The notes under the pieces were generated by a model. It had not been told where the DNA came from and made no database searches. It saw only the letters and a program-made list of their open reading frames with translations. The translations under genes were made by a program, and so were the position numbers. Shown here piece after piece: positions 1 through 8,715 of a DNA stretch of 42,565 bases; positions within the stretch are counted from its first letter, which is position 1; the number at the start of each line of letters is the position of its first letter. The stretch lies in contig JAQWLN010000194.1 in NCBI GenBank assembly GCA_029247265.1, positions 1 to 42,565 of the forward strand, written 5' to 3'. The stretch comes from Fuerstiella sp. Its GTDB lineage: Bacteria; Planctomycetota; Planctomycetia; Planctomycetales; Planctomycetaceae.

Positions 1-768
1 CCTGGACTTGGGCACATCCATCCATTTTTCCGCTTTGCTCAGCCGGGTTTCGATGTCGCGGATGCTTTGAAAATACTCGTCCAGCTTGTCGGTATCACTC
101 TTTGTTAACCCTCTCTGCATGTCCTTTGCCTCGATCATCACGGAATCCAGGACACTGCGTTCCTCCGCCAGCATCGCCCGGCGCTGAGCAACGGGTATGT
201 CATCTGCCGCAAAGAGCTTGAGGTAGGTTTCCAACGGGGAGTTCCACGCCGAAAGAGGTTTCCCTCGCTGGTCCCATGCCAGGGAATTTCCAGGGCCATG
301 GCCATTCCTGTCGTTTGCGTCAGTACCCAGTTGGATTGAGGTATAGCGGGTATGCTCGCCAAACTGGGCCGCGGCAACCTGATCGGCGGAGATGGTATTG
401 GAAAAGGACTGTCCCGGAGTTCCGTATTGATTCGCACCCGTCAGCCAATACGTGCTTCCCCAATGCGCTTGACGGCTGAATTGATGTTTGCAGCCCTGGA
501 CAATGGTAAAGTCCTTTTTGTGACGAGCCAAAGGCTTCAGCCCCTCGGGTAGCTTGTAGCCCGCTCCTTTGTCATTGAGATCGGGAAACCAGCTTTCAGA
601 GGTAACACCATAGCCAATGCCCAGGAAGACACAGCGTTTTGGTGGCGCGGCGGGCGCGTTCTCTGCGGCCGGAGCGAAGCGACGAAAACCAATGGATTCC
701 AACGCAGGAAGGGCGATCAGTGCTCCCGTGCCGCGAAGAACATGACGGCGATTCAGTTGTGTATTCAT
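1..768 (-). CDS. DUF1552 family protein, 3' end beyond window
   Basis: An open minus-strand frame of 256 codons runs off the left edge with no stop, starting at the ATG whose first base is 768. The N-terminus has a twin-arginine-like signal (NRRHVLRGTGALIALPALES), followed by KRCVFLGIGYGVTSESWFP and a FTIVQGCKHQ stretch. This layout is typical of DUF1552 proteins, secreted planctomycete proteins usually encoded beside DUF1587/DUF1592 or PSCyt cytochrome proteins. The function of the family is not established; a Tat-exported role linked to the cytochrome-like partners is inference. The visible part ends in a charged, probably helical segment (IRDIETRLSKAEKWMD), as expected around mid-protein. 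It lies 168 bases downstream of the TAG-interrupted gene on the same strand, so co-transcription is possible. Confidence 0.85.
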   Translation of the reverse strand, partial: MNTQLNRRHVLRGTGALIALPALESIGFRRFAPAAENAPAAPPKRCVFLGIGYGVTSESWFPDLNDKGAGYKLPEGLKPLARHKKDFTIVQGCKHQFSRQAHWGSTYWLTGANQYGTPGQSFSNTISADQVAAAQFGEHTRYTSIQLGTDANDRNGHGPGNSLAWDQRGKPLSAWNSPLETYLKLFAADDIPVAQRRAMLAEERSVLDSVMIEAKDMQRGLTKSDTDKLDEYFQSIRDIETRLSKAEKWMDVPKSR

Positions 769-936
769 TGTGAGGTCTCAAGTGAGGTTCTAATCATGGC
801 ACGGTAAGTGAAGTTTGGGTGGCTGCGACCATATGACCGCTACCGCTGGCCGCAGGATTTAACGCGGATATTCAGAATTGTTTTTTTTCCTGTGTGACGG
901 GAGGGTTTCGCCGGGACGCCTGTTGGGAGTGAATCC

Positions 937-3249
937 TTACTGTGATGTCGTGAGCGTGATGAAGCAGCTGTAACGAGCGGCATCAAAACCGCCCGTGTCG
1001 GTCGCGGGCCACGTATGTGGCCACGGTTCGTCCGGGCGATGGCTGATCGCTTTGCTGTCCCAGCGGCCGCGCTCGCGCTGGAAGTCGTCGCGGGAGGGCT
1101 CGTCTTCGAAGTACATCACGTTGGCGTCGCCCGCTCCTTTCCACGCGATCCAGATTGGTGTGTTGGCGGAAATGCGTACGCCAGTCGGATGTTTGAGCGT
1201 CACCCATCCGGTTTTACCTTGCGCTGTGGCGCCGAAGTCGAATAGCAGTTTCGCGGGAGAACCCGAATGGGGACCTTTATCCAGACTGCCTCCGGCATAA
1301 ATAGCCAGGCGCGCCGAGGCGTCTTTGTTGTTCGGGATCAGGATGGAAACGGATTTGAGCAGGCAGTCGCGGTCGCGCGGCGACAGTCCGCCCATGGCGC
1401 GGGCATGGGCAAGCCCGGTGGTGTCTCCGTCGGAATGTGAATTCCCCCAGCGGGTGTGCTCGGCGGCGAGTGCTGGTAACGCGACCGCCTCGTATTGCAG
1501 AGCCAAGTTGTCGAACGTCACTTCACGATGGCTTGTGCGGATGGTGATTCGCCCGCTTCCGAACTCAGAGGACATCAGCGGCGAATCGTGCAGCATCCTC
1601 AGGAGCGACGGCCGGGCGACGCTATTGATTTGAATCGCCATAGTTCCCAGGTTCACCCGAATGCGATCGCCGTTGAGCGCCGCGCCGAGTGCATGGCCAT
1701 CGCGAATTTTTGGTTCCTGCAACGCCGAAACAAAGGAGCGCTCGTCGCTGAACCTGTCGAGGTCCGCCACCTGGAAAACATGCCAGCCGCCCGGCAGTTC
1801 CATGTGCGCGCACAGACCGTGGCCCACGCGATAGAGATCCCATGGCCCCAGCTTGCGCGACGTGAGTCCATGGCTGGCCTAGAGGTTGCCGGCGGCAATC
1901 AGCCAGTCGCGATGCTGAACGACCCGATCAGCCGTGTAACCGTAACTCCTGGCGCCGGCCTCGAGATCCGCGTCGCTCAGCCGCGTTCGCAACACCTGTT
2001 CCGGCTTCTCCGGAAACATAACACTGAAGAATCGCGGGCGAGAATTGTACGATACGCTCATCTTGCCAGCCTCGGGAAGGTACTGCAGTGACCCCAGCGA
2101 GACGTGCGGTGTGTTGTAATATACCACTGCCTGCTGCGAACGTGGATTGCGGGGATGGGCATTCTGAAAGGGATGACCCGCCGACGCCCGCCGGCCCGTG
2201 TAGACCAGTTCCGGCCTCGTCGCGACCTCGTCCAGCAGTTCCTTAACGATCGGATGCGGAGTCAGGTGAGTCGTTGCGAGGAACATGCCTTCATCCTGAT
2301 TCAGTCGAGGATCGCGACCATTGCCATAGCCATCGCCTGCGGGCTCAAGTCCGCCGGACTGGCTGAAGTCGAAATGCGGCTCACCCACGCCGAAGGCCAG
2401 CCACACGGTTGGTAGAAACGAGTCGTAACGATTGTTATCCAGGTAATCGCATCCCCGATTTCGGTCGTAGGAACGCATCCCCGGCCCGCCGAGAAATCCA
2501 CCGACGCTCATCAACGCCCGCTCGGACAGGATGACGCTCAATTGGTCGGCCGCGCCGCGCCGAATGTCAGGATCGGGTGCATGGATCGCCAGCACGACCA
2601 GCGGATTGAAGTAATGGAGTTGGTATCGATGCGAGCCCCATTCGTAGAACCCTCGTTCGAATCTCCAGGACAGGAACTTCTTCAACTCGTTGAGCTGCGA
2701 TTCGATGGGCTGGCCACGCAACTGCTCTGAGAACAGCCCGATCGTCAAGTGCATCAGATCGTGATTCTCCGTGAACCCCGGTGGCCAGCGGGCCGTACGA
2801 CTGATGCCGCCTTTGCGGTCCATAGGCCAGTCGCGGATGAGGTCTCGCAAATGCTCTTTCGCCCGGTCGGAAAGTCGATCGGTCTCGCGATAGTCCAGCC
2901 AGGTCTTCAGCAGCCGAATGCCCATAAAGTCGGCATCGAACGTCTGTTTGACATTCTCGAAGTAGCGGTTGGTCTTGTCCGTGTCACGATTCAGAAAGAG
3001 ACGCGCCTGATTCAGCGACCAGGCCCGCCCATCAAGCGGCTTCATGCCCGGCTCAAGCTTCCCGAATCTCTCAACAATCCATTCGAGATATTCGGTCCGC
3101 CGAGCGGAAATCTCTCGTTCCCACTCGCCCACCTTGACTGCAATCGTCCCACCGCGCCTGGGCAGATCTTCGGCAACGGCGACAGACAGGAACGCAAAAC
3201 CCAACAGAAGAGCCGCAATTGCCTTGCTCATTCTCAGAATGCAAATCAC
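937..3249 (-). pseudogene. Secreted toroid/beta-sandwich protein interrupted by in-frame TAG
   Basis: One continuous frame of 771 codons, counting the terminal TAA, is broken only by a TAG at 1879-1881 (codon 457). The frame stays open on both sides and homology-like texture continues through it (LIAAGNL, stop, ASHGLTSRKLGPWDLYRVGHG). The chosen GTG start at 3249 has a good ribosome site (AAGGAG, eight bases upstream) and gives a signal peptide (AIAALLLGFAFLSVAVA). Residues about 30-400 look like an all-helical domain rich in W, H and Y (TENHDLMHL, EWGSHRYQLHYFNP); the rest is beta-rich. This resembles the alpha/alpha-toroid plus beta-sandwich layout of polysaccharide lyases, but I do not recognise the exact family and the assignment is tentative. 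Neighbouring sulfatase and PSCyt genes fit a glycan-related role. It could be a pseudogene, a suppressed gene or a sequencing error. Confidence 0.75.
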
Positions 3250-3350
3250 GACGTCTTCTCCTTCGGGATCACTGGCTTCAGCTTCTTACCGTCTTTCACC
3301 GGATAGACCGCATTCCGCGATTCCAGCTCCCGGACCATGCCCAGCATCGG
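3246..3350 (-). pseudogene. Short sulfatase-like C-terminal remnant
   Basis: Just after the DUF1501-A stop (3353-3355), a different minus-strand frame reads like the end of a protein: MLGMVRELESRNAVYPV, then a Lys/Pro-rich tail ending KPVIPKEKTS and TGA at 3246-3248. ELxxxxAVYPV followed by a KPVxP tail resembles the C-termini of many planctomycete arylsulfatases, though I judge this by memory of the family and not by alignment. No sulfatase core lies upstream; that space is occupied by DUF1501-A in another frame. Its TGA overlaps the GTG of the next gene (GTGA), as if the two were once translationally coupled. The likely history is a deletion or recombination that removed the body of a sulfatase gene and left its tail. 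A chance open frame is the alternative. Confidence 0.45.
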
Positions 3351-3352
3351 GG

Positions 3353-4813
3353 TTACATGAGTCGCTTCTGCCCCGATGACGCAATGATCTCCTGCACGAC
3401 TTTCCCGGCCACGTCGGTCAGGCGGAACGGCCGGCCGTGGTGCTCGAAGCTGAGCCGTTCGTGGTCGAGCCCCATGAGATGCAGCATCGTGGCGTGCAGG
3501 TCGTTGATGTGGACCTGGTCCTCCACGCCGTAGTACCCAAAGTCGTCGGTGACTCCGTGTGTGATGCCACCTTTCACGCCGCCTCCGGCCATCCACATCG
3601 TGAAACCATGATGATTGTGCTCCCGACCAGGTGCTTCACTTGCGCCGTTGTTCTGTTGTGTGTGCGGAGTACGACCAAATTCTCCTCCCCAAAGAACCAG
3701 CGTGTCTTCAAGCAGGCCGCGCGCCTTCAGGTCGCTGAGCAGCCCTGCGACCGGCTTGTCAGACACTGAGCACTCTTTCCTGAGACCCTCAGAGATTTTG
3801 CCGTGATGGTCCCAGCCGCCCAGCGACACCTGCACAAATCGCACGCCAGCTTCAGCAAATCTGCGTGCCAGCAGACACTGGCGACCAAACCCATCGGTTG
3901 GTTTCTCGCCAATGCCGTACAGGTTCAGCGTCTCCTTCGACTCATCGGCTAAGTCGACCAACCGCGGAGTTTCGGTCTGCATACGAAAGGCAAGTTCGAA
4001 GGATTCGATGACACCTTCCATCTGTTGATCTGACTTAAGTCGCTCCAGTTGCCGACGATTCATATTCTGAATCAGGTCAATGCGGCGGCGCTGAACGTCT
4101 TCAGGAACTGACGAGTCGGTCAGGTGGCGGATCGGCGCCTTGTCGGGAGAGGATCCCACATGCTGGATGGCGGTGCCCTGATGAATGGCGGGCAGAAAAG
4201 CGCTGCTGTAGTTGCGCTCACCTTCGGCCGGCAGGATTGTGATGTACGAAGGCAGTTGCTGATTCTCTGTGCCCAGACCGTACGACAACCACGACCCCAT
4301 CGAAGGCACAGTGTCGAACAGATTACCGGTGTGAAGCTGCCGAATCGCTACCGGATGATTCGGGCTGTCGGCCTGTACCGCTCGCAGAACGCACATGTCG
4401 TCCGCATGTTTTGCCGTGTGCGGCAGCAGGTCGCTCATATACAGGCCGCAGTCGCCCTGATGTTTGAAACCGGATACGGGTCCCAGCAGCCGCGTGTTTT
4501 CAAGGCCCACGGTGGCCTCGGTTTCCGGCAGCTTGTAGGGAATCGGCTTGCCTGAACCTTTCACGAGTTCGGGCTTATTATCAAAGAGGTCCATCTGCGA
4601 TGGGCCACCGGACATGAACAGAAAGATGATGCGTTTCGCCCGCGCCGGAAAGTGCGTTTGCCGTACGGCCAGGGGTGACTTACCGTTATCCCCGCTCGTT
4701 TCTGCAGCGGCCTGATGCTGCAGCATAGCGCTCAGTGCGAGCGAACCAAACCCGTTACTCGTCGAACGTAAAAAGTCTCGCCGGGATGCAGATGATCTGT
4801 TGGGGATTTTCAT
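3353..4813 (-). CDS. DUF1501 family Tat-exported protein (DUF1501-A)
   Basis: The 486-residue product begins at ATG 4813 and carries a twin-arginine motif (SASRRDFLRS) at residues 8-17. The mature part has hallmarks of DUF1501, a family with a sulfatase/alkaline-phosphatase-like fold: KRIIFLFMSGGPSQMDLFDNKP near residue 60, GWDHHG in the middle, LLEDTLVLWGGEFGRTP, and the closing LHATMLHLMGLDHERLSF. Length is normal for the family. These proteins are nearly always encoded beside a PSCyt (DUF1549/DUF1553) gene, and the presumed partner is PSCyt-A at 5692-8715, now separated by the RAYT element. The biochemical role is unknown; a periplasmic hydrolase or surface function with the cytochrome-like partner is inference. 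The last residues (SSGQKRLM) extend beyond the usual family end and touch the sulfatase-like remnant, hinting at a rearranged 3' end. Confidence 0.92.
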   Translation of the reverse strand: MKIPNRSSASRRDFLRSTSNGFGSLALSAMLQHQAAAETSGDNGKSPLAVRQTHFPARAKRIIFLFMSGGPSQMDLFDNKPELVKGSGKPIPYKLPETEATVGLENTRLLGPVSGFKHQGDCGLYMSDLLPHTAKHADDMCVLRAVQADSPNHPVAIRQLHTGNLFDTVPSMGSWLSYGLGTENQQLPSYITILPAEGERNYSSAFLPAIHQGTAIQHVGSSPDKAPIRHLTDSSVPEDVQRRRIDLIQNMNRRQLERLKSDQQMEGVIESFELAFRMQTETPRLVDLADESKETLNLYGIGEKPTDGFGRQCLLARRFAEAGVRFVQVSLGGWDHHGKISEGLRKECSVSDKPVAGLLSDLKARGLLEDTLVLWGGEFGRTPHTQQNNGASEAPGREHNHHGFTMWMAGGGVKGGITHGVTDDFGYYGVEDQVHINDLHATMLHLMGLDHERLSFEHHGRPFRLTDVAGKVVQEIIASSGQKRLM

Positions 4814-4837
4814 GGTTGTATAATCTTAACTGTGATT

Positions 4838-4861
4838 AGTGGCGTAAGCTTCCAGCTTGCG
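4838..4861 (+). repeat. Left inverted repeat of RAYT element (REP-like)
   Basis: This 24-base sequence reads AGTGGCGTAAGC at its outer end and is the exact reverse complement of 5667-5690. Matching resumes after one mismatch for three further bases. Its inner part (AAGCTTCCAGCTT) is itself a near-palindrome able to form a small hairpin, as expected of REP sequences recognised by RAYT proteins. Confidence 0.8.
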
Positions 4862-4889
4862 ATCGCAGACGCCTTCGCCCGCAGGAAAT

Positions 4890-5594
4890 TCACGCCACTT
4901 TGGGAATTGCATTGCCGGGCTTCAGTCCCAGTTGCACGCGTATTCGCGCTGACGACCTGTGATAGTTTTCCGCATACGCCACTAAGCCGGCCCTAACCGG
5001 ATTATTTTCGATGTAGGCAATGATCCGCATTGTCTCGGCTTCATTCCTCGCCCAGTGATCGAAGGTCTCATGTTGCCAATACGGTCCCGTCTTGCCTCGG
5101 ATGCGATTACACATTACTGCCGTATAACTTTGAATACTGTGTGAGATAATCTCGCGAGGGGTCTTCTGCTTTGCACCAGTTGCATTCGCCTTCTTGACCG
5201 CGGCGATGGACCAATCTTCGTCCGGCAGAAAAAGCCAATGGTGATGGCTGGGCATCACAACAAATGCCAGCAAACGATACCGCTCGTTCGCAAAGTGAAG
5301 GAAGGCGTTCTGAACGATCGTGGCTTGTTGTTCATCCTCCAGATGAGTCACCGGCGAATGGCCATCAAGCAAGTTGTCAACAAAGGCGAATAGCAGTTTC
5401 CGTTTGTGGTGTTCCCAGTTGAGTGGCGTCATTTTTTCCGGACGTGGACGGGATTCGATTTCTTCGCGGTATGTACGAATGCCTGACAAGCCTGATGCTG
5501 ACAAACTTCCCTCAAGGCAGGCTGTAATGAAAAGTGGATGACCCTCGACATCCTGATGCGGCAGTCGCCGTCGTCTAAATATGATGTTGGTCAT
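4890..5594 (-). CDS. REP-associated tyrosine transposase (RAYT, Y1_Tnp)
   Basis: The product is a 234-residue HUH-type nuclease of the TnpA_REP/IS200-like family, which nicks single-stranded REP hairpins through a catalytic tyrosine. ATG 5594 is preferred over upstream extensions because the conserved N-terminus starts here (MTNIIFRRRRLPHQDVEGHP). Visible motifs are the HUH-type VVMPSHHHWLF, the helix SIQSYTAVMCNRI with the candidate nucleophilic tyrosine, and the family signature WQHETFDHWARNEAETMRIIAYIENNPVRAGLV. Length is normal and all motifs are present, so the enzyme may be active. It lies inside the inverted repeats, between PSCyt-A and DUF1501-A, and on the same strand as both, so it could be carried on the host transcript. 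Confidence 0.93.
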   Translation of the reverse strand: MTNIIFRRRRLPHQDVEGHPLFITACLEGSLSASGLSGIRTYREEIESRPRPEKMTPLNWEHHKRKLLFAFVDNLLDGHSPVTHLEDEQQATIVQNAFLHFANERYRLLAFVVMPSHHHWLFLPDEDWSIAAVKKANATGAKQKTPREIISHSIQSYTAVMCNRIRGKTGPYWQHETFDHWARNEAETMRIIAYIENNPVRAGLVAYAENYHRSSARIRVQLGLKPGNAIPKVA

Positions 5595-5666
5595 GCGTCG
5601 CTCTGTGGAATAAGAATTCAGCTTGCCGTTCTGGTGTGATAGTCGGGTAATATGTTCACTTACGAC

Positions 5667-5690
5667 CGCAAGCTGGAAGCTTACGCCACT
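5667..5690 (-). repeat. Right inverted repeat of RAYT element (REP-like)
   Basis: Exact 24-base inverted copy of 4838-4861, ending in GCTTACGCCACT. Its outer edge is at 5690 and the TAA stop of PSCyt-A occupies 5692-5694. Only one base separates the repeat from that stop codon. Confidence 0.8.
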
Positions 5691-5691
5691 T

Positions 5692-8600
5692 TTACTCGCG
5701 AAACAGAAAACCGTTGGAGCCGAGAATGGCATGGCATAATTGTGCCCACGCCGCCGGCCGGTTTCCCTGCAGGTCCTCAGTACATTGATCCAGAAAGGCC
5801 AGTGCGGTTGCGATTTCATCCGTCGTGGCAGGTCGGCTGATCGTTACGAGGTAAAGCTGATTCACCCTTGCCCGCTCGTCTTCGGGCTGGTTTTTGTTTA
5901 AACGGTCGGCCAGCCTGGCAGACTGTTTCTTTACAAACGGTGCATTCAGCAGAAATAACGCCTGCGTCGCGACGGTGGTATTGGGACGTGCTCCGGTGAT
6001 GTCATTGGGATGTGGAAAGTCGAAAACGCTCAGAATCTCAAGCTCGCCAACAGGCCGTTCGCGTTTGAATGGAAGGTATACCGACCGGCGGTTCCTGACG
6101 TCTTCAGATATTTTACCGCCCCAGTTGGCAGGATTTACATTTCCGCCAGCGCCCCTGATATTGTCTTTCAGCTCAAGCCCCAGCGGTGATCCCCCGCGAC
6201 GCGGATCAAGCTCACCACTTGCCGCCAGCATGGCATCGCGAACTGATTCGGCAGCCAGCCGACGCCTGGGCATTTGCCAGACCAATCGGTTGTCGGGATC
6301 AATGTCCGCTGCGCCGGCATTGTGTGTTGACGCCATCTGATAAGTGCGAGACAGCACCATGTCACGGACTGTTTTCTTCAACGACCACTGATTCTGCTCA
6401 CGCAATCGGACCGCGAGGAAGTCCAGCAATTCCGGATGACTTGGTGTTTCGCCGTGAACACCGAAGTAATCTACGGTGCGGACAAGCCCCGTGCCAAATA
6501 CGTGGTGCCAGATTCGATTCACAAGCACTCGCGAAGTCAGCGGGTTGTCGCCATCGGTCAGCCACCGCGCAAGTTGTAGTCGACCGCTGGTCCCCGGCGA
6601 GATGTCGTAGTTCTGTGAGACAGAAACTGCGTCCACAAAACCGCGCGGAACGATATCGCCGAGTGACTGAAAATCACCGCGGCGATAGATTGGGCTGTCA
6701 CGCGGTGTTTCAACATCCTTAACGGCAAGTGCCTGAGCATCGCCGGGCCGGGCGGCTTCCAGACGTTTGGTCAGACGTTCCAGCTTTCGGTTGATGTCTG
6801 TGATGCGAGGATCGTTAGCGGCGACAGCAGGACCGCTGTAAAGCTGCAGCGCAAACTTCGGTTTGCCTGCCTGACCGGTATCGACCACGTGTGCATGATT
6901 AATTCCTGCGCCTGTCCATCCTGGAATCGAACACTTTGCGTACACCGGCAATCCCGTACCCGCCTGTTGGCCGGTGATGGTGCCGAGCTGGCACGTGTCG
7001 AAATTTTCCGCAAAGACAACCCGCGACGTGGCTGATTCCACGATCGACAAATCATCCAGCGCTCCGCCGAAGCGTCCGGTGTAATCGCTGGACGTGATGT
7101 GCAATGTCACGTCACCGGTACCGTCTCCGGTATAGATAAACGATGCGGCATTGAACTTCTGAGCGTCGGCCTTCCCGGACCATGCATGCGGTCGATGTAC
7201 GTGGTACGCCAGTACTGTCCCGTCTTTGCGCAACACCTGCAGCAGCAAACCGTCCTGGTCAGTGGTTGCCTGGCTGGCCCCGGCCCAGACGGATGGCCCT
7301 GCGGCGAACGAGATCTGATATTTGCTGCCGTCATCATTCGCGCTGATTCCTGAATTCAGCGTGAGTGCATTTGCCTGATCGTTGACTGCCTTTTTTGTGA
7401 ACCTGAGTTTCTCACTGTGTTGCTGAAGTTCTGCCAGTTCTACCCGCAGTTGCTGCTGTTGCTGATTGATCTGTCCGGAAAGTTGCTCGAACTCTGCGGC
7501 AGCACCTGGCAGCTTTGGCAGCGCTACGTGAGTAATTTGACTCCACACACCGGGACCGTCGTAGCTGGTTGTGCGAGTACTGTGAAAAATCCCCGCCAGA
7601 GCGTAGTAGTTTGCGGTGGGCACCGGGTCGAACTTGTGATCATGACATCGAGCACAGGACAGTGTCAGCCCAAGAAACGTGCGTCCGATGCGATCGATCT
7701 GGTGATCCACGACGTCGGCGTCCAGCTGTCCCTTGATGTAGTTCTGAAGTGTCCACGGCCCGATCGCCAGGTAGCCCGTCGCGACGATTTGCTCGCGCTG
7801 CTGTTCCACGCTGTCGTAAGGCAACAGATCACCAGCAATCTGCTCGTGGACAAATCGGTCCAGCGGCTTATCCGAATTCAATGCTGAGATGACGTAGTCA
7901 CGATAACGCCATGCATCACGGATCAACACGTTGCCCTGAATGTCAGCGAGATCTGCGTAACACGACAGATCAAACCAGTGCCGAGCCCAGTGGTCTCCGA
8001 AGGCTGGAGCAGCAAGCAATCGGTCAACGGCCGTTTCGAATGCGCGATCGGATGGATCACTGACGAAGGTTTCGATTTCTTCAGGCGTGGGCGGCAGACC
8101 AGTGAGGTCGAAGGTGACGCGTCGCAACAGTGTGTAGCGGTCGGCATCGCTGGCTGGGCTGATTCCTACCGCCTCAAGTTTCGACAGAATGAAAGCATCG
8201 ATGTCGTCTCGCCCCCACTTCGCGTTCTTCACGTCTGGAACTTCAGGTCTTGTGATCGGCTGCAGAGCCCAAAGCTTTGCGGGGTCGATCTTCGGTGCTT
8301 TCGACTTGCGAGGATCAGGGGCTCCCATAGCCACCCACTTTTTCAGCAAAGCAATTTCGTTGGCCGGAAGTTTTTCGTCCGGCGGCATTTCGTAGCTCTC
8401 GTACCGAACCGCCTGGATCAAAAGGCTCTCCCCAGGCTTGCCGGGAACGATCGCCGCTCCTTCACTGCCTCCCTGTTCCCAGCCATGTCGGGAATCCAGC
8501 ACCAGTCCGCCTTTCGCCTTACCGGACTCATGACTGTGACACTGGTAACAACGGCGTTTAAGAATTGGAGCGATCTGTTTTTCAAAGAACTGGAGGTTGC

Positions 8601-8715
8601 CCGCGCTGACCGTTCTGTCCGCATTCTCGTCAATAGCAACGTCCTGCGCGCAGGTGACCGCGCAGACCAGAACGGCTATTACGAACGAAATGCAGATTGC
8701 TGGCTTGCAGGTCAC
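5692..8715 (-). CDS. PSCyt1/DUF1549/DUF1553 cytochrome-like protein (PSCyt-A)
   Basis: A 1007-residue exported protein. GTG 8715 is chosen because it overlaps the TGA of the upstream regulator gene (GTGA) and gives a signal peptide (ICISFVIAVLVCAVTCAQD). Residues 46-120 form the planctomycete cytochrome C domain with a CYQCH heme motif (C56, C59, H60) and EMPPDEKLP, where the Met may be the distal ligand. DUF1549 follows (DDIDAFILSKLEAVGI, FDLTGLPPTPEEIETF, FGDHWARHWFDLSCYAD, SCARCHDHKFDPV). A LamG/concanavalin-like insertion occupies about 450-640, then DUF1553 (LTSRVLVNRIWHHVFGTGLV, DYFGVHGETPSHPELLD). The second CxxCH inside DUF1549 is usual for the family. Its function is unproven; periplasmic redox or surface attachment with a DUF1501 partner is inferred from conserved pairing. 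The RAYT element begins one base after its stop. Confidence 0.93.
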   Translation of the reverse strand: MTCKPAICISFVIAVLVCAVTCAQDVAIDENADRTVSAGNLQFFEKQIAPILKRRCYQCHSHESGKAKGGLVLDSRHGWEQGGSEGAAIVPGKPGESLLIQAVRYESYEMPPDEKLPANEIALLKKWVAMGAPDPRKSKAPKIDPAKLWALQPITRPEVPDVKNAKWGRDDIDAFILSKLEAVGISPASDADRYTLLRRVTFDLTGLPPTPEEIETFVSDPSDRAFETAVDRLLAAPAFGDHWARHWFDLSCYADLADIQGNVLIRDAWRYRDYVISALNSDKPLDRFVHEQIAGDLLPYDSVEQQREQIVATGYLAIGPWTLQNYIKGQLDADVVDHQIDRIGRTFLGLTLSCARCHDHKFDPVPTANYYALAGIFHSTRTTSYDGPGVWSQITHVALPKLPGAAAEFEQLSGQINQQQQQLRVELAELQQHSEKLRFTKKAVNDQANALTLNSGISANDDGSKYQISFAAGPSVWAGASQATTDQDGLLLQVLRKDGTVLAYHVHRPHAWSGKADAQKFNAASFIYTGDGTGDVTLHITSSDYTGRFGGALDDLSIVESATSRVVFAENFDTCQLGTITGQQAGTGLPVYAKCSIPGWTGAGINHAHVVDTGQAGKPKFALQLYSGPAVAANDPRITDINRKLERLTKRLEAARPGDAQALAVKDVETPRDSPIYRRGDFQSLGDIVPRGFVDAVSVSQNYDISPGTSGRLQLARWLTDGDNPLTSRVLVNRIWHHVFGTGLVRTVDYFGVHGETPSHPELLDFLAVRLREQNQWSLKKTVRDMVLSRTYQMASTHNAGAADIDPDNRLVWQMPRRRLAAESVRDAMLAASGELDPRRGGSPLGLELKDNIRGAGGNVNPANWGGKISEDVRNRRSVYLPFKRERPVGELEILSVFDFPHPNDITGARPNTTVATQALFLLNAPFVKKQSARLADRLNKNQPEDERARVNQLYLVTISRPATTDEIATALAFLDQCTEDLQGNRPAAWAQLCHAILGSNGFLFRE

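Larger units (their letters stand above)
4838..5690 (-). mobile_element. RAYT element bounded by 24-bp inverted repeats
   Basis: A RAYT-type transposase gene lies between two inverted copies of a 24-bp sequence (4838-4861 and 5667-5690), which I take as the element's limits. The right repeat begins directly next to the TAA stop of PSCyt-A (5692-5694), and the left repeat ends about 25 bases from the DUF1501-A start. The element therefore sits cleanly in the junction between two genes that are normally adjacent. No target-site duplication is visible, which agrees with the HUH transposition chemistry of this superfamily. Confidence 0.75.

Noticed and set aside
5595..5819. N-terminal extension of the RAYT frame to 5819
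   Set aside because: The extension crosses the right inverted repeat and overlaps the end of PSCyt-A; the conserved start is at 5594.
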